Shown piece after piece: positions 7,913 through 16,820 of a stretch of DNA of 64,000 nt (position 1 is the first letter of the stretch; each line of letters opens with the position of its first letter). Below the pieces are notes generated by a model. That model was given only the letters and a program-made list of their open reading frames with translations, did not search any database and was not told the origin of the DNA. Source of the stretch: G965205725 sp965205725 (lineage in GTDB: Bacteria; Pseudomonadota; Gammaproteobacteria; Pseudomonadales; Halieaceae). The position numbers and the translations under genes were made by a program. The stretch is taken from NCBI GenBank assembly GCA_965205725.1, contig OZ242189.1, positions 868,001-932,000 on the forward strand, in the 5' to 3' direction.

Positions 7913-8073
7913 GACCTGTGCACGGAAGATAATGTCGCTTTCAGGCCAGGTAAAAACGCACGCAATGAGGGAGCTTATGCGTATAAATGACCGATTGAGT
8001 GCGATTTTACCAACCGTAGGCGCTTTTAGGCGACAGCAGCATTCAGGTGAAATGGCTTTCGCGCAAAGGTCTC
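7913..8073 (+). mobile_element. MITE-like dispersed repeat, copy A
   Basis: One of four related sequences of about 140-160 bp in the window. The right end GCAAAGGTCTC is the inverse complement of the left-end consensus GAGACCTTTGC; the left end here has drifted to GACCTGTGCACGGAAG. The interior shares GCTTTCAGGC, CGCAATGAGGGAG, TATAAATGACCGATTGAGT and CAGGTGAAATGGCTTTCG with the other copies. No transposase frame is inside. It ends 28 bases before the TonB receptor start codon, so it replaces or includes much of that gene's leader. Confidence 0.78.
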
Positions 8074-8101
8074 CTAATAAAACTGCAGGGAGAACCTGAA
8101 C

Positions 8102-10480
8102 ATGACAAATCGTACATTGATGTATTGGGCCGTTTGCGCCGCTGTTGTAAGCAGTGTGGGCGCTGTAAACGCCCAGTCCGCCGTATTGGAAGAGGTACTG
8201 GTTACGGCGCAAAAACGTGAGCAAAGCATGCAGGATGTGGGCATCTCTGTTACTGCCTATTCGGGTGATCAAATGAAAGCCCTGGGTATTACCAATGCAG
8301 TTGAGATCACGGATCAGATACCGGGACTGCAAATGGTCGCATTTTCACCAAACCTTACAATATTCAATATTCGCGGTGTTTCCCAGAACAACTTCACGGA
8401 CAACCTGGAAGCTCCTGTGGCTGTCTACGTGGACGATGTTTACATGGCGAGCATGAACGGTATCAACGCCCAGTTGTTTGATATTGAACGGGTGGAAGTT
8501 TTGCGCGGCCCTCAGGGCACGCTGTTCGGACGCAACGCAACCGGCGGTGTGATTCACTACCTCACCAAGGGCGCCGATGACGACGAGTTGAACGGTTATA
8601 TAGAGGGCACTGTTGGAAATTATGATCGCCAGAGCCTGGAGTTTGCTATAGGGGGTGCCTTCAGTGATACGGTGCGTGCCCGCATCGGTGGCCGCACCGA
8701 AGAGATGGACGGCTATATGGAGTCCAGGCTCTTTTCCGAAGATAATCCGCTGCCTCCCAGCGGTGTGGATATAGGCGGGGTAGACGGCTACGCCCTGCGC
8801 GGCGAGTTGCAGTTTGGCCTTGGCGACCGGGCTTTACTAACCCTGCAGGCAAAAATCTCTGAAGACGATGCTGTGCCGACAGGTGCGTACAGCTTTTTGC
8901 CCTACGGAGACGCCGCTGATGCCTATATTCCCCCGGAATTTGAAGACTTCGTTGTTAACGCTATCGGGGCGCCCATCGAGGCCACCGGGGGGATATTTTT
9001 CTGCCCAAGCCAGCTCGACTGTTTTGCCCCTGTTGATGAAGCTGGCCGAACGATTTTTGATGGTGATGCCCCTGAACCCTTTGAGCACTATTCCGACTAC
9101 CCGGGTTTCCTGGATCGCGAGACCAGCAATTACACTGCGAAACTGGATTGGGAGCTCGACAACGGTATGGAGTTTGTCTCCATTAGCAGCTATTACGAAT
9201 TGGACAAGTTTTACACGGAGGACGGAGACGGCATACCTGTATCAATTATCGAGTTCACCACTGAGGCAGATTTCGACTCCTTTTCCCAGGAAGTTCGTCT
9301 ATCTGGCGACAACGATGATTTCCACTGGGTCATTGGGGGTTTTTATCTCGATATGGAAACCAGGGCGAAGGTGATCACCCGCGGCGCTCCGGTCGCTGGC
9401 GTGGCGGCGGATTTCGAACTAGCCGTTGATGACCTTATCGACCCCCAGGTGGCCCAGGACTACACGCTGGAATCCACCAACTGGTCTGTGTTCGGCCAGG
9501 GTGAATGGGATTTGAACGAACAATTTACCCTGATCGTGGGGCTGCGCTGGTCACAGGATGACAAGAAGATGGATTTCGCCACCAGTTTTCAATCACCTTC
9601 AGACGGCATTCTGGAACCGTTTTTCGATTTGCAGTCGGCTGCTGCTGCCGCTGGCAGCGACAACGATGAAATTGACTACGGCGACTGGGCGGGGCGTTTG
9701 CAGCTCGATTGGCATGTGGACGAGGACACCCTGGCCTATGTTTCCTACAACCGGGGCATCAAGGGGGGCAACTTCGCCCCTGCAGCTAGTGCAGAACTGG
9801 CGACCATCCGTCACGACGAGGAGGTTTTAAAGGCTTATGAAGTGGGTGTGAAAACGGAATTTCTCGATGGTCTGGCACGCTTCAACGCTGCGATTTTTTA
9901 CTACGACTATGAGGACTATCAAGCGTTCACTTTCGCCAACGGCAACCCTGCGGTATCCAATGGCGAGGCTACCAATGTTGGCGCAGAGCTGGAATTGGTA
10001 CTGCTGCCAAACGAACACTGGGACATTATCCTCGGAGCTTCCTTCCAGGATTCTGAGGCAGACAATATTCAGACTCCCCAGCAGCAGGTAACTCCGGTAG
10101 GCTTTTTAGTGGATTGGCCGGTGGATTTTCTCGATGGTGTCGCTCTGCCCAATACACCTGACTACAGCTTGAACTACCTGGTTCGCTATAATCTTGACGC
10201 GCTGGGGGGCAATATCTCGCTGCAAATCGACGGCTTGTTCAACGATGAGCACTACCTGGAAGTGAGTAACGGTGGCGGTACATTCCAGGACTCCTACGCT
10301 ACTCACAACGCTCGCCTGACCTGGTCCGGGATGGAAGACAACCTGCAATTCAGTCTTTGGGTTAAGAATTTGACCGAAGAAGAGTACAAGTCCTACGCAC
10401 TGGACCTGGGTATTCTCGGCGCGACCGCAACCTATGCTCCACCGCGTATGTATGGCCTGACTGCCTCCTACCACTTCTAG
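8102..10480 (+). CDS. TonB-dependent outer-membrane receptor
   Basis: 792 residues. A signal peptide ends near residue 25 (GAVNAQ). It is followed by a TonB-box-like segment VLEEVLVTAQKREQSMQDV, a plug domain with VEVLRGPQGTLFGRNATGG (about residues 130-150), and a 22-strand-type barrel ending in an aromatic residue (ASYHF). Receptors of this iron-complex-like class in marine gammaproteobacteria often import organic substrates next to matching catabolic genes. Here the neighbours are a Rieske oxygenase, an arylsulfatase and an MFS transporter, so uptake of an aromatic or sulfated compound is a fair inference. An RBS-like AGGGAG precedes the ATG. A MITE-like repeat lies just upstream, and an HpaR-type palindrome further out. 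Confidence 0.92.
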   Translation: MTNRTLMYWAVCAAVVSSVGAVNAQSAVLEEVLVTAQKREQSMQDVGISVTAYSGDQMKALGITNAVEITDQIPGLQMVAFSPNLTIFNIRGVSQNNFTDNLEAPVAVYVDDVYMASMNGINAQLFDIERVEVLRGPQGTLFGRNATGGVIHYLTKGADDDELNGYIEGTVGNYDRQSLEFAIGGAFSDTVRARIGGRTEEMDGYMESRLFSEDNPLPPSGVDIGGVDGYALRGELQFGLGDRALLTLQAKISEDDAVPTGAYSFLPYGDAADAYIPPEFEDFVVNAIGAPIEATGGIFFCPSQLDCFAPVDEAGRTIFDGDAPEPFEHYSDYPGFLDRETSNYTAKLDWELDNGMEFVSISSYYELDKFYTEDGDGIPVSIIEFTTEADFDSFSQEVRLSGDNDDFHWVIGGFYLDMETRAKVITRGAPVAGVAADFELAVDDLIDPQVAQDYTLESTNWSVFGQGEWDLNEQFTLIVGLRWSQDDKKMDFATSFQSPSDGILEPFFDLQSAAAAAGSDNDEIDYGDWAGRLQLDWHVDEDTLAYVSYNRGIKGGNFAPAASAELATIRHDEEVLKAYEVGVKTEFLDGLARFNAAIFYYDYEDYQAFTFANGNPAVSNGEATNVGAELELVLLPNEHWDIILGASFQDSEADNIQTPQQQVTPVGFLVDWPVDFLDGVALPNTPDYSLNYLVRYNLDALGGNISLQIDGLFNDEHYLEVSNGGGTFQDSYATHNARLTWSGMEDNLQFSLWVKNLTEEEYKSYALDLGILGATATYAPPRMYGLTASYHF

Positions 10481-10603
10481 GTCGCAGGCTGCGGTGGGCC
10501 CAAAGGGCTCGCCGTGGTTGATGGCAGGAGAGGTATTCGGTGACAGTAACCCTGTAGTGGCTGACAGCGGAGTGACCCAAAGTTTAACCATGGAGTTTAT
10601 GCT

Positions 10604-12379
10604 ATGCGCGACCCACGGGTGACCAGAAGCCGCTCGCAGTCGTTTAGTCTGGGTCGCTTCACCCCTGAAGGATTTTTTTACTGTACTGCCTCGGCCTGTT
10701 ACGGTTTGTTGCTTATGTGGTCGACTACAGCGCTGGCGACTACAACATTGCCGACTACAGCATTGGCGGCTACGCCCGATCCTCGCCCCAATATCTTGCT
10801 CATCGTTGCTGACGATTTAGGTTTCGCTGATCTGGGCAGCTTTGGCGGCGAAATACCCACTCCAAATCTGGATGCTCTGGCCAATGCGGGTCTACGCTTT
10901 ACCGATTTCCAGGCGGCTCCCACCTGTTCTCCGACTCGCGCTATGCTGTTAACCGGGGTAGACAATCACAGGGCAGGTCTTGGCAATATGGCGGAGGAAC
11001 TGTCGTCCAACCAAAAGGGTCAGCCCGGTTATGAAGGGTACCTGAATGATCGGGTGGTCACGATTGCTACGCTACTGCGCGATGTCGGCTACCATACCTA
11101 TCTGTCGGGGAAATGGCATTTGGGCCTGACACCGGAGCTTGGGCCGGGTAAGCGTGGCTTCGAGCGTTCATTTGTCCAGCTCAGCGGTGCCAGTCATTTT
11201 GCCGATATGCAGCCTTCCTATTCCCCCGACCCAAATGTGAAAGCCAGGTATTTGCAGGACGATGTGCCCCTGACTTCGCTGCCGAAAAGCTTTCGGTATT
11301 CATCCCAGTTTCACGCCGATAACCTGATTCACTATATTGAGCAGGACAAATTGACGGGCAAGCCTTTTTTCGGATTCCTCTCATTCACGGCCCCTCACTG
11401 GCCACTGCAATTGCCCGATGACCAGTTGGATAAGTTTGCCGGTGCTTACGATGCGGGCTACGACGCGCTATATACCCAACGCCGGGAAAAAATGGTGGCA
11501 ATGGGCCTGATTTCCGCCAGTGCGCTACAACCGCCGCGCCCACCTAAAACACCCCCGTGGAAGTCTCTGTCCAGGGAGCGGCAGCGCGTTGAAGCCCGCA
11601 GCATGGAAATTTATGCGGGCATGGTTGAACGAATGGATTTCCATACAGGGCGGGTCATCGAATACCTGAAGTCCCGCGGCATCGCGGACAATACTCTGGT
11701 TATTTTCCTGTCAGACAACGGTGCAGAGGGGCATGATCTGGACGATACCTGGCCTGCGGATTTGTTCCCAAAAATTCGCCAAGTTATCAATACGCGCCAC
11801 GATTTCAGCTATGCCAATATGGGCCGACCGAACTCCTACACCCTCTACGGGCCGGGTTGGGCGCGAGCGGGCGCGCCGCATTTGCGGATGTATAAAGCCT
11901 TTCCTGCTGAAGGCGGTACGCGGGTTGCAGCGTTCGTGACTTTTCCAAAACAGATTAAACCTGGTGCGACCACCAACGCGCTGGCGTCGGTGAAAGACGT
12001 TGCGCCAACGCTGCTGGATTTTGTCGGGGTAAATCGACATCGCGGTGTCTATCGCGGCAAAAAAGTGGAGCCAATGACCGGCCTGTCTTTGCGGGCTCTG
12101 CTGCAAACCGGCGATGTTAGCGAGGCGCTCGAACAACGGGAACTCGGTATGGAGCTGTTTGGCAAATACGCTTTTCGGCGCGGGCACTGGAAAATGGTAA
12201 CGATGCCTATACCCTATGGCAGCGGCGAGCCCGAGTTATTCCGCCTGGATCGGGACCCCGGCGAGACTACCAATTTGGCGAAAGAACACCCGGCGGTGCT
12301 TGAGAGCCTGTTGCAGAGCTGGCAGCGTTATGCGAAAGACAATGGAGTGATTCTTCCCGATCAGGTCAGTGGTTACTAA
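10604..12379 (+). CDS. Arylsulfatase (type I sulfatase, formylglycine-dependent)
   Basis: Hydrolyses sulfate esters. The catalytic cysteine is Cys108 in C-S-P-T-R, the site converted to formylglycine. The metal-binding aspartates appear in IVADDLGFADLG (residues 67-78), and SGKWHLG, TAPHWPLQLP and LSDNGAEG supply other active-site groups. Length 591 fits arylsulfatases. The N-terminus is unusual: about 55 residues with a hydrophobic stretch (YGLLLMWSTTALA), then a Thr/Ala repeat encoded by three 15-base units (10724-10768) just before the domain. This suggests export with a repeat-expanded signal region. No formylglycine-generating enzyme is in the window. It lies between a TonB receptor and an MFS gene. 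Confidence 0.9.
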   Translation: MRDPRVTRSRSQSFSLGRFTPEGFFYCTASACYGLLLMWSTTALATTTLPTTALAATPDPRPNILLIVADDLGFADLGSFGGEIPTPNLDALANAGLRFTDFQAAPTCSPTRAMLLTGVDNHRAGLGNMAEELSSNQKGQPGYEGYLNDRVVTIATLLRDVGYHTYLSGKWHLGLTPELGPGKRGFERSFVQLSGASHFADMQPSYSPDPNVKARYLQDDVPLTSLPKSFRYSSQFHADNLIHYIEQDKLTGKPFFGFLSFTAPHWPLQLPDDQLDKFAGAYDAGYDALYTQRREKMVAMGLISASALQPPRPPKTPPWKSLSRERQRVEARSMEIYAGMVERMDFHTGRVIEYLKSRGIADNTLVIFLSDNGAEGHDLDDTWPADLFPKIRQVINTRHDFSYANMGRPNSYTLYGPGWARAGAPHLRMYKAFPAEGGTRVAAFVTFPKQIKPGATTNALASVKDVAPTLLDFVGVNRHRGVYRGKKVEPMTGLSLRALLQTGDVSEALEQRELGMELFGKYAFRRGHWKMVTMPIPYGSGEPELFRLDRDPGETTNLAKEHPAVLESLLQSWQRYAKDNGVILPDQVSGY

Positions 12380-12420
12380 ATATGTCGTAACTGTCGCGAT
12401 TATTCTTGAACGATTAAAAA

Positions 12421-12432
12421 ATAACAGGTTAA
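12421..12432. promoter_or_regulatory. HpaR-type palindrome immediately upstream of MFS gene
   Basis: ATAACAGGTTAA fits WTAAC-NN-GTTAA. It ends 5 bases before the MFS start codon, where a bound protein would block either a promoter or translation-initiation-proximal transcription. It could be chance, being so close to the start. Confidence 0.4.
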
Positions 12433-12437
12433 AAAGC

Positions 12438-13628
12438 ATGATGCAGTTATTTCTCAGCGATAACAAGGTGGATGTAAATAGCACCCCGGCGGTGGCATCC
12501 ATTATATACCTGGCAGTTGTAGGCGTGTGTGTTTTCATTATTCAACCCGGTTTTGTTCAGGGTCTGGTAGAAACCCTGGGGCTGACACCACAAGAGGCTG
12601 GGCATATTGCATCGGCCGAGATGTGGGGCCTGGCATTGACCACCATCGTTCTGGCGTTCGTATCCCATAAATACGATTGGCAAAAACTGACTTTTTGGTT
12701 TCTGATCGTTGCCGTTGTCGGCAATTTGTCCTCTATCGGACAAAAAGATGTGGTGGTGCTGGGGGCGATACGCGGGTTAACAGGTCTGGGCCTCGGCGGT
12801 ATGATTTCTCTGCCTTTTGCCATGATGGGACTCACCAGAAACACTGATCGCAATTTCGGCTTTATCATTGTGTGGGTGCTGGTCTATGGGGCCTTGGGTT
12901 TATTTGCGATTCCCTGGGCGCTGGCGTCAATCCAACTGGATGGCGTTTTGGTATTTCTTGCTGCCTTTTGCGCCGTGGGGTTGTTTCTGATCCGCTATTT
13001 GCCCAGAGGAGCGGGTGACCCTCTGCAAGACCAGCAATCATCTGACTATCACTCGTCTTTTGTAAAGGGCAGTACATTACTGGGAATTCTAATCTTTAAT
13101 ACGGCCATTGGTATTGTCTGGGCCTACATTTTTCTGGTGGGCGTTAACGGTGGGATTGCAGAGCAGACGGTGGCGAACGTGCTGACTATCTCGCAGTTTC
13201 TCGGCGTAGCCGGAGCCTTTCTGGCCGCGATGCTCGCCGCCAGGATTGGCCGTTCTATCCCGCTGGGGGTTTCGGTTGCCGGCTGTTGCGCAGCAGTGGC
13301 ATGGCTGCTAAACGATATGACATATATCGTGTATGCAACGGCCATCTACGTTTTCAATTTTATGTGGAACGTAGCGCAACCGTATCTTTTGGCGGTTATG
13401 GCGAGCTTTGCCGACGGTGGCAAAATGATTGTGCGCGGGGTGTGTCTACAAATGATCGGCTTTGCGATTGGACCGTATATCGGCGCCGTTTTGCTAAGGC
13501 CCGAGGGCCTGGATATGTACACCGGGGTGAATCTGGTTGGCGCTGTCTTGTTTTTGTTTAGTCTGGGCCTGTTGTTGCCTGCCATAGTGGGTCAGAAAAA
13601 TTTGCCAGCCGGGCTTCAGACGGTTTGA
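12438..13628 (+). CDS. MFS transporter
   Basis: Major facilitator protein of about 396 residues with roughly twelve hydrophobic segments, beginning MMQLFLSDNKVDVNSTPAVA. The helix 1 region reads SIIYLAVVGVCVFIIQPGFV. An upstream extension of the frame to 12369 overlaps the arylsulfatase stop and adds a non-hydrophobic 23-residue leader, so the ATG at 12438 is preferred; only a weak SD (ACAGG) is present. Clustered with an arylsulfatase, a TonB receptor and a Rieske oxygenase, it probably imports the outer-membrane receptor's substrate or its desulfated product across the inner membrane. Confidence 0.82.
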   Translation: MMQLFLSDNKVDVNSTPAVASIIYLAVVGVCVFIIQPGFVQGLVETLGLTPQEAGHIASAEMWGLALTTIVLAFVSHKYDWQKLTFWFLIVAVVGNLSSIGQKDVVVLGAIRGLTGLGLGGMISLPFAMMGLTRNTDRNFGFIIVWVLVYGALGLFAIPWALASIQLDGVLVFLAAFCAVGLFLIRYLPRGAGDPLQDQQSSDYHSSFVKGSTLLGILIFNTAIGIVWAYIFLVGVNGGIAEQTVANVLTISQFLGVAGAFLAAMLAARIGRSIPLGVSVAGCCAAVAWLLNDMTYIVYATAIYVFNFMWNVAQPYLLAVMASFADGGKMIVRGVCLQMIGFAIGPYIGAVLLRPEGLDMYTGVNLVGAVLFLFSLGLLLPAIVGQKNLPAGLQTV

Positions 13629-13753
13629 TGGCCGACCGCTTACAACGACCGCTCTCGCGGCTTCACGCGATGAATGCCCCGGTAAGGGGGTGATACGTCA
13701 GATAACGATTGCCTGGGTGTACTGTGTGTTTTTATTTGTAGATTCACCGTCGC

Positions 13754-13807
13754 GGCGCGGTTGTACACTCTCAGGCCGCTGGCGCGGTTGTACACTGCCA
13801 GGCCGCT
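13754..13807. repeat. 27-bp tandem duplication
   Basis: GGCGCGGTTGTACACTCTCA plus GGCCGCT (13754-13780) is repeated at 13781-13807 with two changes, ending one base before the aldehyde dehydrogenase stop codon. It lies between convergent genes. Each unit holds TGTACA, but no terminator-like stem with a U tract was found. Confidence 0.8.
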
Positions 13808-15298
13808 CTAGCCAATATTAATCCAGGCCGATTTTAGCGCAGTGTATTTTTCCAGGGCGTGCAGCGATTTGTCGTGACCGTTGCCGGACTGTTTTAATCC
13901 TCCCAGCGGCACAGTGATATCCGAGCCTCCATAACAATTCACATGGATCATGCCTGCCTCAATTGTCCTGATCAACCGGTGTGCCCTGCTGAGGTCAGCG
14001 GTCCACACGCCCGAGGCCAGGCCATAGTCTGTGGCGTTTGCAATGCGCACTGCGTCCGCTTCGTCGGCAAAGGAAATAACGCTCAATACCGGGCCAAATA
14101 CCTCCTCGCGGGCAATTTGCATATCTGTAGAGACCCCGCTGAACACGGTAGGTTGCATATAGTAACCACCGCTTTGTTCCAGAATGCGCTTGCCGCCCGT
14201 GCGCAATTGTGCTCCGTCTTGCTCGGCCATAGTGACGTAGCCCAGGTCTTTTTCAAGTTGTTCAGCGCTGTTTACCGCGCCGATATCCGAGGCGGTATCG
14301 AGCGGGTCGCCTACCCGCAACTTTTGCGCAGCGGTCACCACTGCAGCCAGGAAATCATCGTGAATATCCTGGTGAACCAGCAGGCGTGACCCGGACACGC
14401 ACACCTGACCAGAATTTCGGAAAATTCCGTTGACAGCCGCCGCAACCGCTTTGTCTGGATCGGGCATATCGGGGAATACAATATTGGGTGACTTGCCGCC
14501 CAGCTCTAGAAAAACCTGTTTCAGATTGGAACCGGCGGAGTATTCCAGCAAGCGCCTGCCAATCCCGCCTGAGCCGGTGAAGGCGAGGACATCGACATCG
14601 TTGTGCAGTGCAAGTGCCTCGCCCGCTACCGCGCCCAACCCGGTAACCACGTTGAACACTCCCGGAGGAAGGCCTGCTTCAAGCGCGAGTTCCGCCAGGC
14701 GAAGCAGGCTCAAAGAGGCGGTTTCTGCGGGTTTGAGAACAACACAATTACCGGCCGCCAAGGCTGGCGCAATCTTCCACGAACCAATCATCAGCGGGAA
14801 GTTCCAGGGCACGATAACCCCGACTACACCCACCGGGCCTCGATTGATCAACCCCACAATGTTAGTCGCAGTGGGGGCGATCTCACCGTATACCTTGTCG
14901 ATAGCCTCTGCGTAGTAGCGAAAGGTGGCAGCGGCACTTCCGGGTTCTGCCTTAAGCGCCAGATTAATTTCTGTACCGTTGTCGCGCACCCCCAGAACTG
15001 CTAGCTCATAGGCGTGAGAATCAATGAGGTCTGCGAGGCGAGCCAGAATTTTCTTGCGCTCGCCAGGGGGCATCCCGGACCAGGCGGCCTGATTAAAGAC
15101 CGATCTGGCTGACTGCACTGCCAAGTTGATTTCATGGCGTCCACCGCTTGCCAGTGTTGTTAGCTGGCGGCCATTTCCAGGGCTTAATACATCCAGCACA
15201 GAGCCATCCTGGCCAGGTTGTGATCTGCCATCAATCAGGTGTCCCTGCGGAGCGACCACCTTATTTTTGAACTCATCAATCAGCGCCGTGTCTATCAT
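13808..15298 (-). CDS. NAD(P)-dependent aldehyde dehydrogenase
   Basis: 496-residue ALDH superfamily enzyme that oxidises an aldehyde to the acid. Visible signatures are VPWNFPLMIGSWK (cofactor site), FTGSGGIGRRLLE, the general base Glu in LELGGKSP, and the nucleophile Cys in NSGQVCVSGSRL. The ATG at 15296-15298 is preceded by AAGG; a GTG one codon upstream is possible. It is divergent from an iclR gene across about 100 bases, so it probably belongs to that regulator's regulon with the transaminase and SDR downstream. A role after the omega-transaminase, oxidising the aldehyde product, is a likely but unproven link. Confidence 0.9.
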   Translation of the reverse strand: MIDTALIDEFKNKVVAPQGHLIDGRSQPGQDGSVLDVLSPGNGRQLTTLASGGRHEINLAVQSARSVFNQAAWSGMPPGERKKILARLADLIDSHAYELAVLGVRDNGTEINLALKAEPGSAAATFRYYAEAIDKVYGEIAPTATNIVGLINRGPVGVVGVIVPWNFPLMIGSWKIAPALAAGNCVVLKPAETASLSLLRLAELALEAGLPPGVFNVVTGLGAVAGEALALHNDVDVLAFTGSGGIGRRLLEYSAGSNLKQVFLELGGKSPNIVFPDMPDPDKAVAAAVNGIFRNSGQVCVSGSRLLVHQDIHDDFLAAVVTAAQKLRVGDPLDTASDIGAVNSAEQLEKDLGYVTMAEQDGAQLRTGGKRILEQSGGYYMQPTVFSGVSTDMQIAREEVFGPVLSVISFADEADAVRIANATDYGLASGVWTADLSRAHRLIRTIEAGMIHVNCYGGSDITVPLGGLKQSGNGHDKSLHALEKYTALKSAWINIG

Positions 15299-15314
15299 CA
15301 CCTTTGCTCCCCAC

Positions 15315-15342
15315 TTGACATTATCTGTCGGTTCATTATCAT
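15315..15342 (+). promoter_or_regulatory. Sigma-70-type promoter of the iclR operon
   Basis: TTGACA at 15315-15320, a 16-base spacer, then TATCAT at 15337-15342 (one mismatch to TATAAT). It faces the iclR gene, which starts at 15397, and lies in the divergent region with the aldehyde dehydrogenase gene. The IclR protein may bind here. Confidence 0.6.
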
Positions 15343-15396
15343 CACCACTGATTCATTAATTATGAAGAAGAGCACGGGGGAACGTCAAGTTCTAAT

Positions 15397-16158
15397 ATGC
15401 AGACAGTCGACAAAGCAGTAGAGCTGTTGGGATTTTTCTCGGAGCGTCAGCCGGAATTCGGGCTCAGTGAGCTGGCTCGCGCAGCAGGATTTGACAAGGC
15501 CAGCACCCGGCGTTTACTACTCGCCCTTATCAAGCATGACTACATTGAGCAGAATCCGACCAATAAAGCCTATCGACTCGGCACCGGGGTTTTGCGCCTG
15601 GCACGGGTGCGCGAAACCTGTATGCCGCTGAAATCAATTACGACTCCGCTGCTGGAACAGTTGGTTGCTATTACCGGGGAGAGCGCGCATTTCTCTCTTT
15701 TATCAGGTGGACGCATTGCCAGTGTGGGCATCGTAGACAGTCCCAGATCAAATCGCATTAATTTTGTGCTGGGTGAGGAGGGCCCGCTGCACGCGACATC
15801 GTCAGGTATTGTCTGCCTGGCCTTTTCTGAGCGGGCCTATGTCAACGATGTACTCAAGCGAGGGTTGCAGTCTTTCACTGAGCATACGATTACCAACAAG
15901 CGGGCGTTTCGCCAAATGCTGGAACAGGTACGTCGCAATGGCTATCACGTGAATCAGGAGCTTTACGAGCAGGACGTGTGTAGCATCGCCGCGCCGATAT
16001 TTGACCAGTCCGACAGGCTCATAGGCGCTCTGGCAGTGGCAGCACCGGCCTCGCGGTTTGGCGCGCCAGCCCGGAAAACGATTCTGAGCGCTGTGCGAGA
16101 TGCCGCAGCCAGGGCGTCACAAGCCCTTGGGGCACAACGGTTGGAGGAGAGCAATTGA
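15397..16158 (+). CDS. IclR-family transcriptional regulator
   Basis: 253 residues. The N-terminal winged helix-turn-helix reads TVDKAVELLGFFSERQPEFG and LSELARAAGFDKASTRRLLL. The C-terminal ligand-binding domain includes GPLHATSSGIVCLAFS and ends with ALAVAAPASRFGA. IclR proteins usually control the operon they head and sense a pathway intermediate. This one is the first gene of a seven-gene plus-strand run and is divergent from an aldehyde dehydrogenase. Its stop overlaps the next gene by 4 bases, indicating translational coupling. Confidence 0.92.
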   Translation: MQTVDKAVELLGFFSERQPEFGLSELARAAGFDKASTRRLLLALIKHDYIEQNPTNKAYRLGTGVLRLARVRETCMPLKSITTPLLEQLVAITGESAHFSLLSGGRIASVGIVDSPRSNRINFVLGEEGPLHATSSGIVCLAFSERAYVNDVLKRGLQSFTEHTITNKRAFRQMLEQVRRNGYHVNQELYEQDVCSIAAPIFDQSDRLIGALAVAAPASRFGAPARKTILSAVRDAAARASQALGAQRLEESN

Positions 16159-16811
16159 GCGCGGCAACACGGGCTTTGGTACTGGATTTTGGCGGCGTAA
16201 TTTCGCGTACTCTGTTTGAAACCCACGAGGTGACTGAGCGTGCCCTGGGTTTGTCTCCTGGCAGTCTCGATTGGCGCGGGCCGTTTGATCCTGCGAGTGA
16301 TCCACTGTGGGTGGCCATGCAAAACGATGAGCTGACCGAGCGAGAGTATTGGGCGCAACGAACCCGTGAAGTGGGGGCAATGCTAGGCGAACAGTGGACG
16401 CAAATGTCCCAGTTTGTGATGGCCGCACGGGGCGCAGACCCCGAACCCGTCATTCGGCCGGAAGCCCTGGCGGCTCTGTCACAGGCGCAGGTTTGCGGGG
16501 CCAAACTGGCCATACTCTCAAATGAGCTGGACTTGTTTTACGGCGCAGGATTTCGCGACAAGCTGCCATTTATGAGTCAGTTTGAAGTGATCATCGACGC
16601 GACCTACACCAAAATTTTAAAGCCCGACGCCCGTGCCTATCGCAGTTGTGCCGATTCTCTGGGTATTGACTGCGGCGACTGTGTTTTTGTTGACGACCAA
16701 TGGCGCAACATCATTGGTGCAAAAGAAGTCGGAATGCAAACGGTTTATTTTGACGTGCAACAGCCCGAACGAAGTTATCAGCAGGCTTTACAACTGCTAG
16801 AAGCGAATTAG
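16155..16811 (+). CDS. HAD-superfamily hydrolase
   Basis: 218-residue haloacid dehalogenase-like protein, usually a small-molecule phosphatase. The motifs are present: LVLDFGG with nucleophile Asp11 (motif I), ILSNE (II), KPD (III) and VFVDD (IV). The residue two after the nucleophile is Gly rather than the Asp common in phosphatases. Assignment between phosphatase and another HAD activity is therefore open. The start is TTG (16155-16157), overlapping the iclR stop, with GGAGGA 6 bases upstream. It may act on a phosphorylated compound linked to the kinase at the end of the operon. Confidence 0.83.
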   Translation: MSAATRALVLDFGGVISRTLFETHEVTERALGLSPGSLDWRGPFDPASDPLWVAMQNDELTEREYWAQRTREVGAMLGEQWTQMSQFVMAARGADPEPVIRPEALAALSQAQVCGAKLAILSNELDLFYGAGFRDKLPFMSQFEVIIDATYTKILKPDARAYRSCADSLGIDCGDCVFVDDQWRNIIGAKEVGMQTVYFDVQQPERSYQQALQLLEAN

Positions 16812-16820
16812 GAGATTAAC

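Noticed and set aside
7832..8332. 166-codon minus-strand frame across MITE copy A and the receptor start
   Set aside because: It runs through the repeat; similar short frames at copies B and C arise from the shared repeat sequence, not from a gene.
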